Assembly (NCBI GenBank): GCA_001247695.2 | Contig: LGRX02035337.1 | Location: 1 to 64,000, forward strand | Length of the DNA: 64,000 nt | Reading direction: 5' to 3' | Source of the DNA: Cymbomonas tetramitiformis | Taxonomy: Eukaryota > Chlorophyta > Pyramimonadophyceae > Pyramimonadales > Pyramimonadaceae | Shown here: positions 43,546 through 57,000 of the stretch, in pieces | How the letters are laid out: each line of letters starts with the position of its first letter | How positions within the stretch are numbered: the first letter of the stretch is position 1 | The notes under the pieces: generated by a model | The model's database searches: none | The model's input: only the letters and a program-made list of their open reading frames with translations | What the model was told of the DNA's origin: nothing | Translations under genes and position numbers: made by a program

Positions 43546-46500
43546 TCAAGGCGCGACACTCGAGAACTCAAGTGGGTGCAGTGATAGACGCGTAGCATAT
43601 TTAATATTGTTCGCAGGTTTGCAGGAGGGCGCATATACGACAGCGTTCGCAAATATTGAATATCTGCAGCCCGAATAATATTTCGCATATCGACAGCGCA
43701 TAAATTGTGCGAGGAGATTTTCCGCAGCGCACTTGCACAACAGCTGATCGCACACATACGCGATAAGATGTGCATATGACATATATCGGCGCAACAATGA
43801 AATGTACACGATAAATGGTTCACTGATATATGCATGTTCGCAGATGCGATAAAACATCGTCAAAATCGTTTCAGCGCGAGAAATCGTCAGCGCAGTATCG
43901 CAATTTTTATGATTGCACTGAATTGTTTTTATACGGCATCATGTTCGCATACTGCACGATTGTCACTAAATTGCAAATGGCAGCATGCGCGATGTTCGCA
44001 TACTGCGCGAAAGCTATTAAATTGCAGATGGCAGCATGCGCGGTGGTCGCATACTGCGTGATGGTCACATATTTTGCAGAAGTTGATCGCAGCATGCGCG
44101 CGCCTACATGAATCACGTTCGAAAATTATGCTGTATCATATGCTAATGAATGGCGACGACAATTCATACTTGTCATCAGCAGCGCACTCGCATTTGTATA
44201 CAACATACATCAGCGATTATTGCAAATCATCTCTACGCACTGTTTACAATCACTGCGTGCAATGATTTATGGCCTGTCAGCATACATACTGCTGTGAATG
44301 CATTATCATTATACTGCAGCAGATTCCAATGTTCTGATGACCACACAATACTTTTGATCATCAGCATTATACTTACTGGCAGCACAATGATCTATGCACA
44401 ACATGTGTGTGCAGATCAGCACACACACACATACATTTATTCCACTTGCAGCAATCATCAATATTTAGTGCATATACTTCTATATCATGCACACACCTTA
44501 TGACTGAATGATTGCAATTCTGTGAATAGTACATACTTATTATACTGTACAGCTTGAACACGTTAACAGCTGTATTACATAGAGCACAAGCATATTGCAG
44601 TGAATGCTAGTATATATTCGAATTCATGTTGCAAAGGGTGCCTGACAATAATCACAACACCATAATTAATTTGTCGTACCCTGGTGGAGCCGAGATGCTC
44701 TCCAGGTAACACGTACATTCTATGGTGGATTATTTGAAGGAATACTCACCTGAGCTTCATGTAAAATCTATCAGCAACTCGTAATGAGATTATCATGGAA
44801 TTACAACAATCCCTAAACTATATATATCATGTTAGATGTAATCAGTACGTGGTATGCTGACTGTCTGCATGATTGTTAGGATATTGTGATATCCATAAAG
44901 ATACTGCAAAGTGTGTGCAAACAAATACACACACACACACTAGTACTAATCAGCAGTACTATACACTGCACAAACACTAGCATTCATTATACATTGACAT
45001 TCACTGACTCAGAGTGAATATACCAATAACAATGTATATAATAATGTAGATAACATCCAGTAAACACATGTGCGTACTGGATGTCAGCGATGGCGATAGT
45101 AATGGTAACAGGATTAAACAACATGCTGTAGGGCTGGATGGAGAATATCTCCAGACCCGAAGGCAGTATCAGTGCTCAATATGCAGCTGGTAACTGCTGA
45201 GCACTGCCATATTCACTATCGCTGGAGCAACATCAAAATCTACATTGCATTATGACAGTTGATGCAGAACTGATCACTCACATGCATGTACCAACTCAGA
45301 TCAGCAACCATAAATGAACTGACAAAGGTTTTGGACATACACACACAAACATGGTGTTGTGTAAATACTGCTCAGATTATATCTAGCAGTGTCCAGATGT
45401 ATTTGAACACAGAGATATCACTTGGTATACTCGTTGTGTACATTCAAATATATCTCAGGATCTGACACAACTGTGAATCCATTTGCAGTTGATTTATCTT
45501 TATGTCACCAGAGAGTGCAATTGTCTACATGGGTTTCAATCAGAAAAACCCATATTTCATGTTCACCATACATGTTGAATTTTTGAGATATTCACTATTG
45601 TGCCATGAAAAATATCATGTGCAAACGTGAAGAATGTTGCAGCATTTGTTTAGCTTGCAACTCACACACACACTGAGATATGATATATATATATATATAT
45701 ACGGCTGAAAAAGCTATAAAATAGGTGAAAATGCTCCACGCATGATTTCAAAACGAAAAATGTGTGCCCATTTTATATGAAATTATGATTTTATACCTAT
45801 TAAGGTATCAGGAAATCATAATGACACATGTCATATCTCATGTAACACCCTAGATACTAGGTGTTGAATATATAGGGGTGCACCATTGGCTGTAGCAATA
45901 AATCGGTCAAAATGCTATACGTGAAATACATTTTGAAAATTTCGGATTGATTTTTTTGCTAAAATGAATATTTAGATATCAAATGACAATCCCTGATTTA
46001 TGCAGCATGTGTAACACCCTATAACACCCTATAAATCGAATGTGTGTGTCAGGGGTGTAACACACCTCCTGAAAACCACTTAACATTCATGTAGGTATTA
46101 AATGCAGTTTTGCTTAAAAACCTTTGCAAAAAAATTATACTGCTTATTTTTTACCTATATTAGGGTTACTGATATCATGTAACACCCTAATCATATTATT
46201 GGGTGAAAGGGCCACTGTAACCAGATATGCCCTAAATGCCACCTATTTATTGGATACACTTTGTGTTTGGCAGATATATGTCATGCTGTTTTCGATGCAG
46301 ACATGATTATATATCGGGCAACAACCCAAGAACTGTTGGGCAACAACCCTAAAACTGTATGAGCTGCTTCCTATAAGGACTGCAAGCTATAAGCTATAAG
46401 CTATAAGGTATATAAACAACTGACTGCCTATGTATTCACACTTCCTCAAGGGGGGAAGAAGGTGGATAGGATTCACACATATCCATTTCATATTCCGATC

Positions 46501-47699
46501 TGGTTATTTCTGATGGATTGCTTTTGATAAAATCACTGCATCCACAAATAACGTTGAAATCTGTACAACGTTAAATCCACCATCACTAATAAAGTGTAAA
46601 CTCGGATGGGAAACTATATCCCAATGACTATAAGTTGACTTTTGCTCAGCATTTACATTCTCGAGTAAGTTTGAAATGCTGAACTATATACATAACATAC
46701 AACCTGATACCATGCTTAATTACATTTCCTGGATCAGAAGATGATAGTTATATAATATATATATATGTATGTATATGTTCCACCTGATACACTTTGGCAC
46801 TATAGCCGTACATAAGAGTGGGAAGGACAAGTGCATCGTTGTAAGACTGGATGATATAGTCCCAGTGCAGAAGGCAGAATGTGGCACCAGAATAACAGCT
46901 GATAACTGTTGGGAGACCACCATTTAAGACCTTCTAAGCGTAACTCCGTTGTCCTCAGATGCAAGTGAATTGTTCATAATATATTGACATCACATAAAAG
47001 CATTCTAATAAAAACCCTATATATTCATATGAGTTGTCATTATCACAAATGACATGGGTTTCGAATCATCGAAATGAGTATAACTCCGATGCATTCATTA
47101 ATACAGAATAGCTGTTGAGATTATTCCTCCGGCTGGATTGCAATCATTCACAATCCCTGTACATTCCGGTGACAAAATATTGCACTGGACTGATCACCAT
47201 ATTGGTATAATCTGTGATATATAAGTCACCAGAGAAAGCATTGCAATCAGCACAATGCTGTCTATACTCACAATGATGGGTAACATATATTCTCAGATGT
47301 AATAAATGGAGGCACAATGTGGCCTACGTTAAAATCGCGTATGCTCGGGCACTGTATTGTGACTTGCGCTAAGATCGTGTATGCATGGACACAACATGAC
47401 TCATGCCAATGACGTGGACATATTTCATGCCACGACATTACATCTGAAATTAATAAATCACTCAGAGAGAAGGTGTTGACATCAGAACCATTATACATAT
47501 AGTCATGAGGATTTTAAAGAAGACATAGTCTCTCCGATATTGACAAACATGGTACATATATATATATATCCATGCTCTCTGATCATATATTTGATATCCC
47601 ACAGCATACGATGATGGTAATAGCAAACCACTTCGCCGCTGAAGGGTAGTGTTATATATATACACCACATGCTTGGGCATTATATGACCCACGCTGATG

Positions 47700-47775
47700 A
47701 CGTGGATTCGGGCTGCATCCCAATAACTGCAATGTACCTTTGGTGCAATGGGCTGCAACCCGAGAACTGCTATCC
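47700..47775. repeat. Repeat inside the LTR element, copy 1
   Basis: GGGCTGCATCCCAATAACTG, then CAATGTACCTTTGGTGCAATGGGCTGCAACCCGAGAACTGC. A second copy is at 51245-51335, where the first half is itself duplicated. A shorter related motif (GGGCAACAACCCTAAAACTG) is at 46315-46360. It shows that the interior of the element grew by local duplication or nested insertion. Confidence 0.75.
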
Positions 47776-50700
47776 AGCTTCATAGAAAGCTTCCACGTCA
47801 TCACATAGAGGTCGGACCTCTGTTGTATTTGAACGGCGCTTGACAACCGCCTAGCAATACACTTCCTTGAGGGGGGAAGAAGGTAAGCTAGAAATACAAC
47901 TAAAAACCAAATAAATAATAAAGACAAATAATAAAACAAGTAAGTTGCATCATTGTTTTGTTTTGGTAAGCCTGACTGTATACAGTCAAACCATACAGAA
48001 CTCCATTAAGTTGACACATACATCAGCCATGACATACATATGAGCTTGATTTTGAAGACACAGACATTGTATACATTCAGTCTAGCATGTATCCAGACTA
48101 GAATTGTATATTGACACGGTGCAAGCACTATAGCCTCTGCCACCAATGATCATTTAAAAGGGCAACCATTCTTGATACTTCATACATATCATCTGATTGG
48201 ATCATTAAAGGTGTCAAGATTACTCAATGCAATATGCAGGCCACGGCCTGAGTACAACACCTAAAAAGGTCAAAGCCACTGAGCTGACCAATGCAGCATA
48301 AATGCTAGCTACCTTGAAGGCTATACAATAAGCCTATTGCCCTTATGTCTTGATATGTATCCGTGTATTGGCATCTCTTTGAGGTAATTATGCCTACTGA
48401 ATGAGCCATACCAATCATCTTGTCTTCATTGATCATTACATATCTGATCATATCGCCATTGAGCAATGCCTATTCTGTGAGATTATATATCACGAGGCAT
48501 TTCATTAGTGCACAATAAACAATTGAAGTGCAACAAGGATTATCAGCTCTGCATCATACCAAAAGGTTGAGTTGTTGTCAATTGAATTTTTTAGACACCA
48601 TTTCTCAAAGGTCTATTCATCATGAAAGACAGAGTCTGTGCAATCATGGCTATTCAGCCTCCGACATAGCTGACATAGCTATTTAGCTTATGACCCAACC
48701 GTTGTTAAGCAGCCTCCACGCTATATGGCTGAAAAATGGCAAGCAATCTCTTCGGTCATTCTTGGGCATAGAGCGATCAAGCACAGCTAATCTAAGATGT
48801 TTATCCCAACATTGTCCAAGAGTTACTCATGTTTTCCATGTGTCAAGAAAACAGCCAAAATACCACCCTATGATGGGAGTCATCTCCTTAAGCGAGGGGA
48901 ATGGTTATGCTGTAAAATTGACCAGTCTGATCACCATAAGTGACATATTTGAAAAAATCGATTGAAACTTGTAAGATAAGGTATTGCACCTAAAGAATAA
49001 AGGTTTCATCCTCTGAAATAGGAAAGGAGTTTTTCATTGACTCTAATTCCTGAATCCAGAATCACATAGAAAATATATTCTATCCTGTACATATACAAGT
49101 ACATTAGATTCAGATTCTGAGCATACAAGTGGATTTGAATGCACTCAGGTATGTACTGAGTTGCAACTGTCCAAAGTTTTCATTCTGACATCACTATCTT
49201 ATTTGTGGAATAGCATACAATTGTATAAACCATCCACATATAGATTGACATCATACTTGTGGTTCACATCATTCCAACACATAAGACACGCATGCTTCAT
49301 TAAAGAATCATGACTCTCTGAAAGTTCATTCTGGAATGTTTAGAAACTTGTTGCCTCGACCATTAGGCCACGAAGTTTTGGGAAAAGCCAGACCACCGCA
49401 ATCTACAGCTGGTTTCCAAGCGCAGTTCATCTTCATTCTGGAAAGTGACAGAAATTTTATAGTCATCAACAAGTCACAATTCTAACGGATTGAAATGACA
49501 CATCCATCATTCATACTTCTTTATCATAACAAGTCTCTGAATAATGTTTGCCCAAAAATAAATGGGCACCATTGAGATAAGTGATCATCACATATCACTA
49601 GGCAATGCCATGTCATACCTTATGAATAGAACATGGTTGTCCATTTCAGCCATCTATCAACTACGAAAATGCAACTCGTAGTAAGTTGTCATTACGGACA
49701 CTTCTTTAATGGAGAGTCAACCATTAGCTTCGATACCAAAGTTAACTTCGATACCATCACTGATTTCTTTGTTCATCATGACAATCATTTTCCAGAACCA
49801 TTGTCTAAGTTGGGTACACTATAGTGATCCTGAACTGACAAATATATGTGAACTGAAAACCAACAACTGCATTTGACATCATCTGGCATTTGCCACATTT
49901 AAAATCGACAGGCTATCGCCAATATGACGTAGAGAGAATCAATGTTCAGATTGACATTGTTACCTCTAAAGCATTCGATGAGTAATCTCAGTCTGATTCT
50001 CTATCAAATCATTTTTCACATAACATAATGATTAAATAACATCCTCCATCACCATCTGATTGGTTTGATACACCTCTTTTTGCGAGGGGAGGAAGGTATA
50101 GATTCATTCATTTTCATACAGCTGCCACAAATTGATTTACATCATTGTGATTTTGCTTGGAAAATTAAAAAATCTTATAAAAAGTTCCAACATCTGTATG
50201 TAGCAGCCATAAAGTTGATAACACGGTACATTATGCCGATTGAAACATCAAATGAAGTCTTATTTGACTTATTGACACATAAAGTTCATTATGAAGAAAT
50301 CATAGATGCATATTTCTCCGGCTCTATCATATTATATGAAGGGCACTGACATAGGAGAACGATGGTTTTTCAAATGCGAATAAGCTATATTGTAAGCTTA
50401 CGACCATCACTTTGACGTCAACAGCCTGAGATGCTGATTGTCGAAATTCAAGAGTTGAAGGATTCGATGATTCAACCTTGATACATGTGTTTTGATTGAT
50501 AAATTGTTGATCCATGGTTTCTCCCCAAATCTAGAGAAGCTGGCACACAAGTTGTTGCCAATGTCTTTAGGAAAGCATCTGATCAAAGGATTGCCAGTTG
50601 TGCCACCAGGCATCGAATTCCATAAACAGCAAAGCCGAGTGAGTAAATCCGTCACTCTAGCTTTTTGCCCGACATTCCTTCCAGGTTCATGATAAGAAAC

Positions 50701-51244
50701 AATTCATCAAAGTCATATACCAATGCATAAGTCATGCATAGTTACACAGTTTATATCCGAATGCCATTCCATCAAGGTTAAGCATCTTGACAGTAACTCT
50801 GGCCAACTAAAAGCCTTCCTGTCTTCGGATATCTTAAGCATTCTCATTTCCAGCTCCATTATGGACTAGGAAGCATCATGACTGTGCCTCACCAGGACAC
50901 TAATCCTCAAAGCCGCACACATGAGGCGAGCCTTATGAGACAGTGACCTTTTACTTGTGGGGCGTCAACCCCTTATCAAATCCTGAACACTTGTTAACAC
51001 CTGGATAAATTTATCATGATGCAACTTAAGTGGGATTATAAGTTCCACTAATCATATTGTCTACGTATGCTGAAAGCATAACTGCCGCATATGATCACAA
51101 TAGGTCTACTTCTATAACATTGTGGCTTCTGAGTCAAAAGCTGATAGCCGATGACTTTTGCCAATAATTGCCGACCAAATAATAATCAGGCCGTGGAAAC
51201 ATGTACCCAAGAGGTTTTCATCCAACGGTCACATATATATATAT

Positions 51245-51340
51245 CAGGGCTGCATCCCAAGAACTGCAGGGCTGCATCCCAAAGACTGCGATGCACCTTC
51301 GGTGCAATGGGCTGCAACCCGAGAACTGCAGGGTTATATC
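51245..51340. repeat. Repeat inside the LTR element, copy 2
   Basis: CAGGGCTGCATCCCAAGAAC and following bases, related to 47700-47775. The piece GGTGCAATGGGCTGCAACCC is shared exactly. Confidence 0.75.
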
Positions 51341-52292
51341 CCTAACATTTTTTACCCTGCATCAAATTGATATGACAGGAGCAGGAATTGATCCTTCCTT
51401 GCTAAGGTGTAGTGAGCCTTGTGTAAATCATACCCTTGCACAGATACGCACACATGCGAGATATCATATCTGTGGATAAATAAAAACTGCTAAATGCTAC
51501 CTTTGCCAAGACCGTGGTTTGTCATCGGATTCTGTGGCCAGTAAATCCGCGCTACCGGATAACCGAGGTGGACGGAGTTGTGATCCTGAGTTATGCTTGA
51601 CACACATAACTAAAAAGAATTTCACATTAGTACGTGGCGAATCCATTCTCACTCATCGCGACAGATGTTCGTCAAAGCGTGCGTACTGGACCATAAAAGG
51701 AGTTTGGCAGACGGGTGAGGATTTAAAGTGGACTTATAAAGACCCTCCGATATCTCGTAAGCAGGGCCTTCTCCGTTTGCATTAAAACAAGCCCCAAAAA
51801 TCGGGCTCCCCATCGCTACCTGTGAACCTCCATAGTAGCTTCAGGAGGGGAGGAAGGGTTGGGTGCACTATATCAGGCCGAGAATCGTTCGATTATAAAT
51901 TGTTTAATCGTGGGATCATCGATCGCGCAAAGCGACGACGGCTAGCGCAAATAATCCGTAACGTAGACTTCGGATGCTTTGAATCGTCTAGCACATACAT
52001 GATAACGTGTGGATCAATCAGTAATCCAGCGTAGGATTGTATCGCGAAAACGCTCTTCATTGAACCTTGGAACGTCACTCAACGATACGATTTCCGGAAA
52101 GGTGGGCTACATCCTAAGAATGGCTGTAAGGTGAGGGACTAAAGTGGACTCAGTTCCCCCCAATAACCTAAAAACACCATGAGGGACGCCTCAAATCGGT
52201 GTAAGAAGACTGGTACCAGCAAGAAGCGACAACAACAAAGACATCAAAGACATATACAAAGGTATGCCCGTTGTGAGGTCACAACTCTCTTA

Positions 52293-52303
52293 AGAGGGGA
52301 GAT
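52293..52303 (+). promoter_or_regulatory. Polypurine tract
   Basis: AAGAGGGGAGA ends two bases before the 3' LTR (TGTCAGGG), the usual position for the primer of plus-strand synthesis. Confidence 0.8.
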
Positions 52304-52304
52304 C

Positions 52305-52942
52305 TGTCAGGGTTATGACCGATGACATATGTGTCATACATGTCATACATGTCATACGTGTCATACCTGTCATACATGTCATACCATGTCATGTCATGTC
52401 ATGTCATATATTATTATGACAGTCGGTCATGTCATATATTATTATGACAGTCGACAGTATGGTCGATCATGACTGTACAGGTCGAGTCGCGTCATACATT
52501 TATGACAGTCGTCAGTACGGTCGACGATGACTGTACATGTCGCCAGATGATTATGTCACATCATCAGGCATCCCTGTCATCGAGAGTTCGTACTCCGAAC
52601 TCGAAGATGACAGAGCAAAGATACATCTTGTCGATTCTTCAAGAACCATCTTTCGCTTTAGCATGCACGGAACATGCATGCGCAGCACGAACGAACTAGT
52701 CGTTTATACAATGCTGGTCGTTCAACCTACGTCTCGGGTTCACAACCCAATGGCGGTACCATCTAAGATGATGGGAGACGTAGGTACTTAAGTGAGGAAG
52801 CGTTGTGCTTCAGCAGCTCTGGATTCAGAAACTGCACTCACAAACCCGCACATACGTTCACTTGTGTATGCTGTTCAACTGCACAGTGATTATTGATAAT
52901 ATTGAATATTATAACAGGGCTCGCATAGCTCAGCCCTTATCA
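52305..52942 (+). repeat. 3' LTR
   Basis: Second LTR, TGTCAGGGTT...CCCTTATCA. It is longer than the 5' copy because of an extra ATGTCATAC unit and a duplicated CATGTCATATATTATTATGA segment near 52410-52450. Confidence 0.92.
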
Positions 52943-53279
52943 GGATCGGGCTTGGAAACAGACTGCATGGGGGCATGCAATGTCGTCGCTTTCCAGAAGG
53001 GGAACCCCACCTCGAATGGAAAAGGGTCACTGGGTTGGCTTTCATATGCTCGACTGCCACGTTCATCCAGGGAACAACTTCCTCGTCGTTGAAGTTGAAT
53101 TGGAAAATTTGAAGAAAGAAACCACCCAGAGAGCTCGTAGGCGTCATTAAAAAGTGCTACCCTCGATTCATACAAGTCGCCCTGGACTCCAACGTCATAG
53201 CGTAACTTGTTGAACGAGGTCTGGGACTCGCAATCAGCGAGAACAACGCTGCCCGTCTGAGTGCCCTACGTTTCTAGAT

Positions 53280-54050
53280 GGGTCCAATACACGTGTTGAA
53301 CACGTATTGGAGGCATATTGGAGGCATATTGAAGACGGTATGCTAATATCTAGATATTGCAATACACGTGTAACATATTGGCCAAACTATTGAACCGCGA
53401 TCAGCCTAGACACAGCGAAAATGAGTATGCTAGCATGGGCACCCAAATGGTGTCAGACTCACCCACTAGCACTTGCTGGTATCATATCTAAGGAAGGGTC
53501 TAGCGTTATGGGGACAAGTTTTCACGGCATTTGGACGCGTATCGCAGAAGTCGGTTCTGGGGGGTTTTATGAATTGGGGCGCCGATGTATTGAAATAAGG
53601 CAAAACGATTGGAGGGGTGTTCAATATGTCTGCAACCGCCTGCAACACACGTATTGAACATGTGTTGAACACATGTTGAAACATTCACGCATAAGGAATC
53701 GTTCAATACATGTGCAATATGTCTACAATCAGATGAATTATTCAACACGTTTGCAATATATGTGTTGAACACATATTGAAACATTCACTCATGCAGAATC
53801 TCTTGAATACATGTGCAATATGTCTACAATCAGAGTGAATTATGCAACACATTTGCAATATATGTGTTGAACACATATTGAAACATACACTCATGCAGAA
53901 TCTCTTGAATACATGTGCAATATGTCTACAACCAGAGTGCCACACGACTGCAGGGGTAAAGGGGTAAGACCCCCCTGCTGCTCACATATTGCATAATACT
54001 TACAATATAGTTGCAATACGTATCTGGTATATTACAGGTATATCAAATGT
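53280..54050. repeat. AT-rich array with 101-bp tandem repeat
   Basis: From about 53645 to 53945 there are nearly three copies of a 101-102-bp unit, each with CAATATGTCTACAATCAG (starts at 53715, 53816 and 53918), TTTGCAATATATGTGTTGAA and CACATATTGAAACAT. The region from 53280 holds looser variants (CAATACACGTGTTGAACACG). The units are rich in inverted pairs such as CAATAT/ATATTG and TGTTGAACACA. It lies just downstream of the transposase stop codon and may be the subterminal repeat region of that element. Confidence 0.85.
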
Positions 54051-54064
54051 GTACAGAGGCACTA

Positions 54065-57000
54065 CTATGCGTCATCACACTTTCTGCAGTACCACATTCC
54101 AGTGGGGATGTCGGTGAGCCCTGCGCATCGCACGTGCATAGCCTCTTTGCAGCCTGCCCTCTCACACAGAAGGAGCTCGCCACCGACTCTACACTTCCCG
54201 CATGTGTCAAAGTGACCATCACTACCTACGGGCCTATCAACGAGTGCAAGTTTCTCCATATTGCGGTCGCTCGTATCAAGTATCACCGCTGAATCCATGC
54301 AGGGGTGTTTGACTATCACTACTTGCGCTTGGACTTGATTGGCCAGTAGGTAGGGCTCTCGGTTGTCCATAGTGTACTTGGAGGTGTCCCATGGGTTGAA
54401 GGTGTAGTAAGCCTTGGACACCTTGTCCACGCCGAGGATGGAGTTCTTCAGCTTGAAGCTTGCGATCTGAGCTTCCGTGGACACGGGTAGCCAATCACAC
54501 TTTAAAAAAGTGTAGAGCACACCGCCAATGGTAACCCGCAGAGTGGCGTTGATGATACCATACCTGCGCACGAAATGTTCAATGTTTTTGTAATATACGT
54601 AGAACATACCCTTAGTATGTTGGGGACGTATTGCATGTATGCTGCAGAGATATACGAAAAGGCAAAGAAGCATGCAAACTGGTGGTTGAGGTCGTACCTG
54701 TCCTCCCACTCGTTATCGGCATCGGCATCATCCTTGGGGAAGGATGCGCGGACGAAACACTGGGTTGTCACTTTCCCTTTGTCCCCGTCTCTAGTGCGAT
54801 AGAAGACACCGCCGATGTTCACCTTGTTGTACTTGGAACACATGGGTTCGGGACCCATCATGAGCGACTTCTCGTAAGCCGTGTATTGACGACCAAGCCA
54901 TCCTTCAGGGTCCTCCAATGGACCGAACGCGATCGCGGGCACGCCACCCACCTCTTGTCGGTTCCGCAGTGCTTGTTTAGAGCGCGCGGCATTCTCCCTG
55001 TGATGACAACATATTCTTAGTATACTTACAATATATGATAAACATACAGAAACAAGTTGACAATATGTTGCAGGTATACTACAGATAGTACATGCGTGCG
55101 AGCTTGCAGGTTGCACCTCCGCCGGAACAGGTCGTACTCAGCATGTTGTTGAAAAAGCTTTCGGTAAGCGGGAATACTCGCTCGCATCCAGCGGGTGAGT
55201 TGGTCAATCTCCAAGGACGTTAGCTCCAATGGCTTGCCCTTCTCCCCGAAGGTAGTGACCACGATGCCGGGAGCGGGGCCCGCCATCAAAGCCCGCGGGA
55301 CACGGTCGGCAGTAGCTCTTTCTCGGTTCAAAAGCATGGTCAGGATGCCTCGTAGGGAGCGCAAGGTTTTCAACCTTAGATAGCCGTTCATGATGTTTGC
55401 CACGGGGAACGTATTGTTCTTCACCCACCTAGCTCGCTTGCCATTCATGGACTCGAAGGCATACATCCACCATTCACGCACAGGTCCGAATCGCAGGAGC
55501 AGATCGGCCCAGTGCCAGATTTTATGGGTGTTGATTGCAAGCCACTGTGGAGGACCATTCGCTTCCAAGTCCTCAAAGAAAATTCTGGTCTGCTCTCTCA
55601 AAAATAATACTCCATATCCTGCACGTACGAATCAATACGTTTGTAACATATATTCAACATACCTGTGACATGTGGAACTCATATCACACCAACATTGAAT
55701 ACGTACCCGAGGTTCTATGGAATGCGCAGTGCATTCCCGTATGATGATAGTCAGTTTGGACACAATGTCCTGCAGCGCATTGCCGACTTCACCATCATCG
55801 CGAGGCCAAGAGGACAATACCGCCAACAACTTGGACTCGAAAGCCTTCAAAGCCGCATGCGCCTTGAGGTGCTTTGCGTATTTTGCGCCGTTGGAGGCGG
55901 TTGAGGTGCGCAACAAATGCTTATGCCCATCGCCCCACCGGGTGACTCCCCGCAACTCCTTCAAGAAGGCGAGTGCTGTTCCCCGAGAACGTAAGGTGGT
56001 CGAAGCCTTCGGACGCGGTGGGATCTCCCATGGACCGTTTGTCATTTTGTACACCTCATGCGGTTTCCCTGTCCGTGTCGCCGTATACCGTCAACACATG
56101 TATGACATATTGAACACAATTACAGAAATGTCGCACTAATACAAAACTCACCTTTCGAATTTTGCACACACTCCGTTTACCCCCATTCTGGGTGCAGGCC
56201 CTCCTCCTCGGCAAAGTTGCGCGCGGCCTCGTTGAAATCCAGTCGAAGCAGCGTTGTTGCAAGCCTGTTTCCCAAGTTCATGATTTCGTGCATAGGATCA
56301 TAGAGCCAATCCAACGCCAAGTTAAAGTACGACAACCTTGCGAATGCGGCGGGCAACTTGATTCCGGTGGCCGAGAAATGTTCCGCCATGTCCGCTTTCG
56401 ACCAACCTGATTGGGATAGTGCCTCGTGTATTTCGCCCATTCGCTTGACAAACTCATGCGTGCAGTTCTTCGGCGGCCCTGCATGGCACGTGCACAAGTA
56501 ATACAACATATCTGTGGTATGTTGCAGGCATGTTGATGCATGTTGCAAACATGCTGCAAACAATCAAGCTGCGTGGCATAGCGATGAGAGCGTACCAGGT
56601 GGATGTTGCTTGAAGAATGCGTAGAAGATTCTTCCCAACGCTGGACTGTGACATCCTTTCGTACGGCACAACATGCAACACTTGTAGGCGTTTACATCCA
56701 TTCGCTTCCCGGCATCGACCAAGCCTTTGTAATCCATGATCACCCCGAGTAGCATGCACCGTACAAGAACATACTCCTCGGAAAAGGCGTCCCAAACTCC
56801 GCAGCCCGTCTCCCACAACTCCTCCAACTCGTCGACCAGCTTGTCGTACAAAAGAGTCGTATCGGCGGGATGGATGCCATTAAGAATACCGTAGACCTCA
56901 AGGTACTCGTACTTGGAGCGTATCTCCGGCGGCAAGTTCAAGATTTGGAAATACATGGGAAACACGCCCGCCTTGTTTTTCCATATGGAAGCCCCATCCG

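Larger units (their letters stand above)
42923..52942 (+). mobile_element. LTR retrotransposon, 10.0 kb, apparently non-autonomous
   Basis: Both ends carry TG...CA LTRs (605 and 638 bp) that are nearly identical, with a perfect GGATC target duplication outside. Just after the 5' LTR, GTGGTATTCTAAAAG begins like the initiator-tRNA primer site (TGGTAT). Just before the 3' LTR, AAGAGGGGAGA is the polypurine tract, giving plus orientation. The 8.8-kb interior is AT-rich and broken by stops in all frames, and I find no gag, protease, reverse transcriptase, RNase H or integrase motifs. It holds several more purine tracts (AGGGGGGAAGAAGG near 46450 and 47872, GAGGGGAGGAAGG near 50083 and 51843). This fits a large retrotransposon derivative (LARD) mobilised by enzymes from elsewhere. 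Near-identical LTRs argue for recent insertion. Confidence 0.85.
42355..53147 (-). pseudogene. Reading frame of unknown function interrupted by the LTR retrotransposon
   Basis: The C-terminal part (42355-42922) and N-terminal part (52943 to about 53147, perhaps to 53260) are separated by the 10-kb element. When the element and one 5-bp target copy are left out, the frame runs through the junction without a stop: SLFPSPI on one side continues into PSPTSLPTIEKVV on the other. The N-terminal part contains DEEVVPWMNVAVEHMKANPV. An overlapping frame just upstream (DLYESRVALFNDAYELSGWF) looks equally protein-like, so an intron or frameshift probably lies near 53090. The C-terminal part has six histidines, an RGRGRG basic patch and a long Ser-rich acidic tail ending SSDEC. 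I do not recognise the family. It could be a host gene or a second protein of the neighbouring CACTA element, which is on the same strand. Confidence 0.55.

Noticed and set aside
48690..50692. Short frames inside the LTR element as gag or pol remnants
   Set aside because: They were checked for catalytic motifs of reverse transcriptase, RNase H, protease and integrase and none were seen. Lengths are those expected for AT-rich random sequence.
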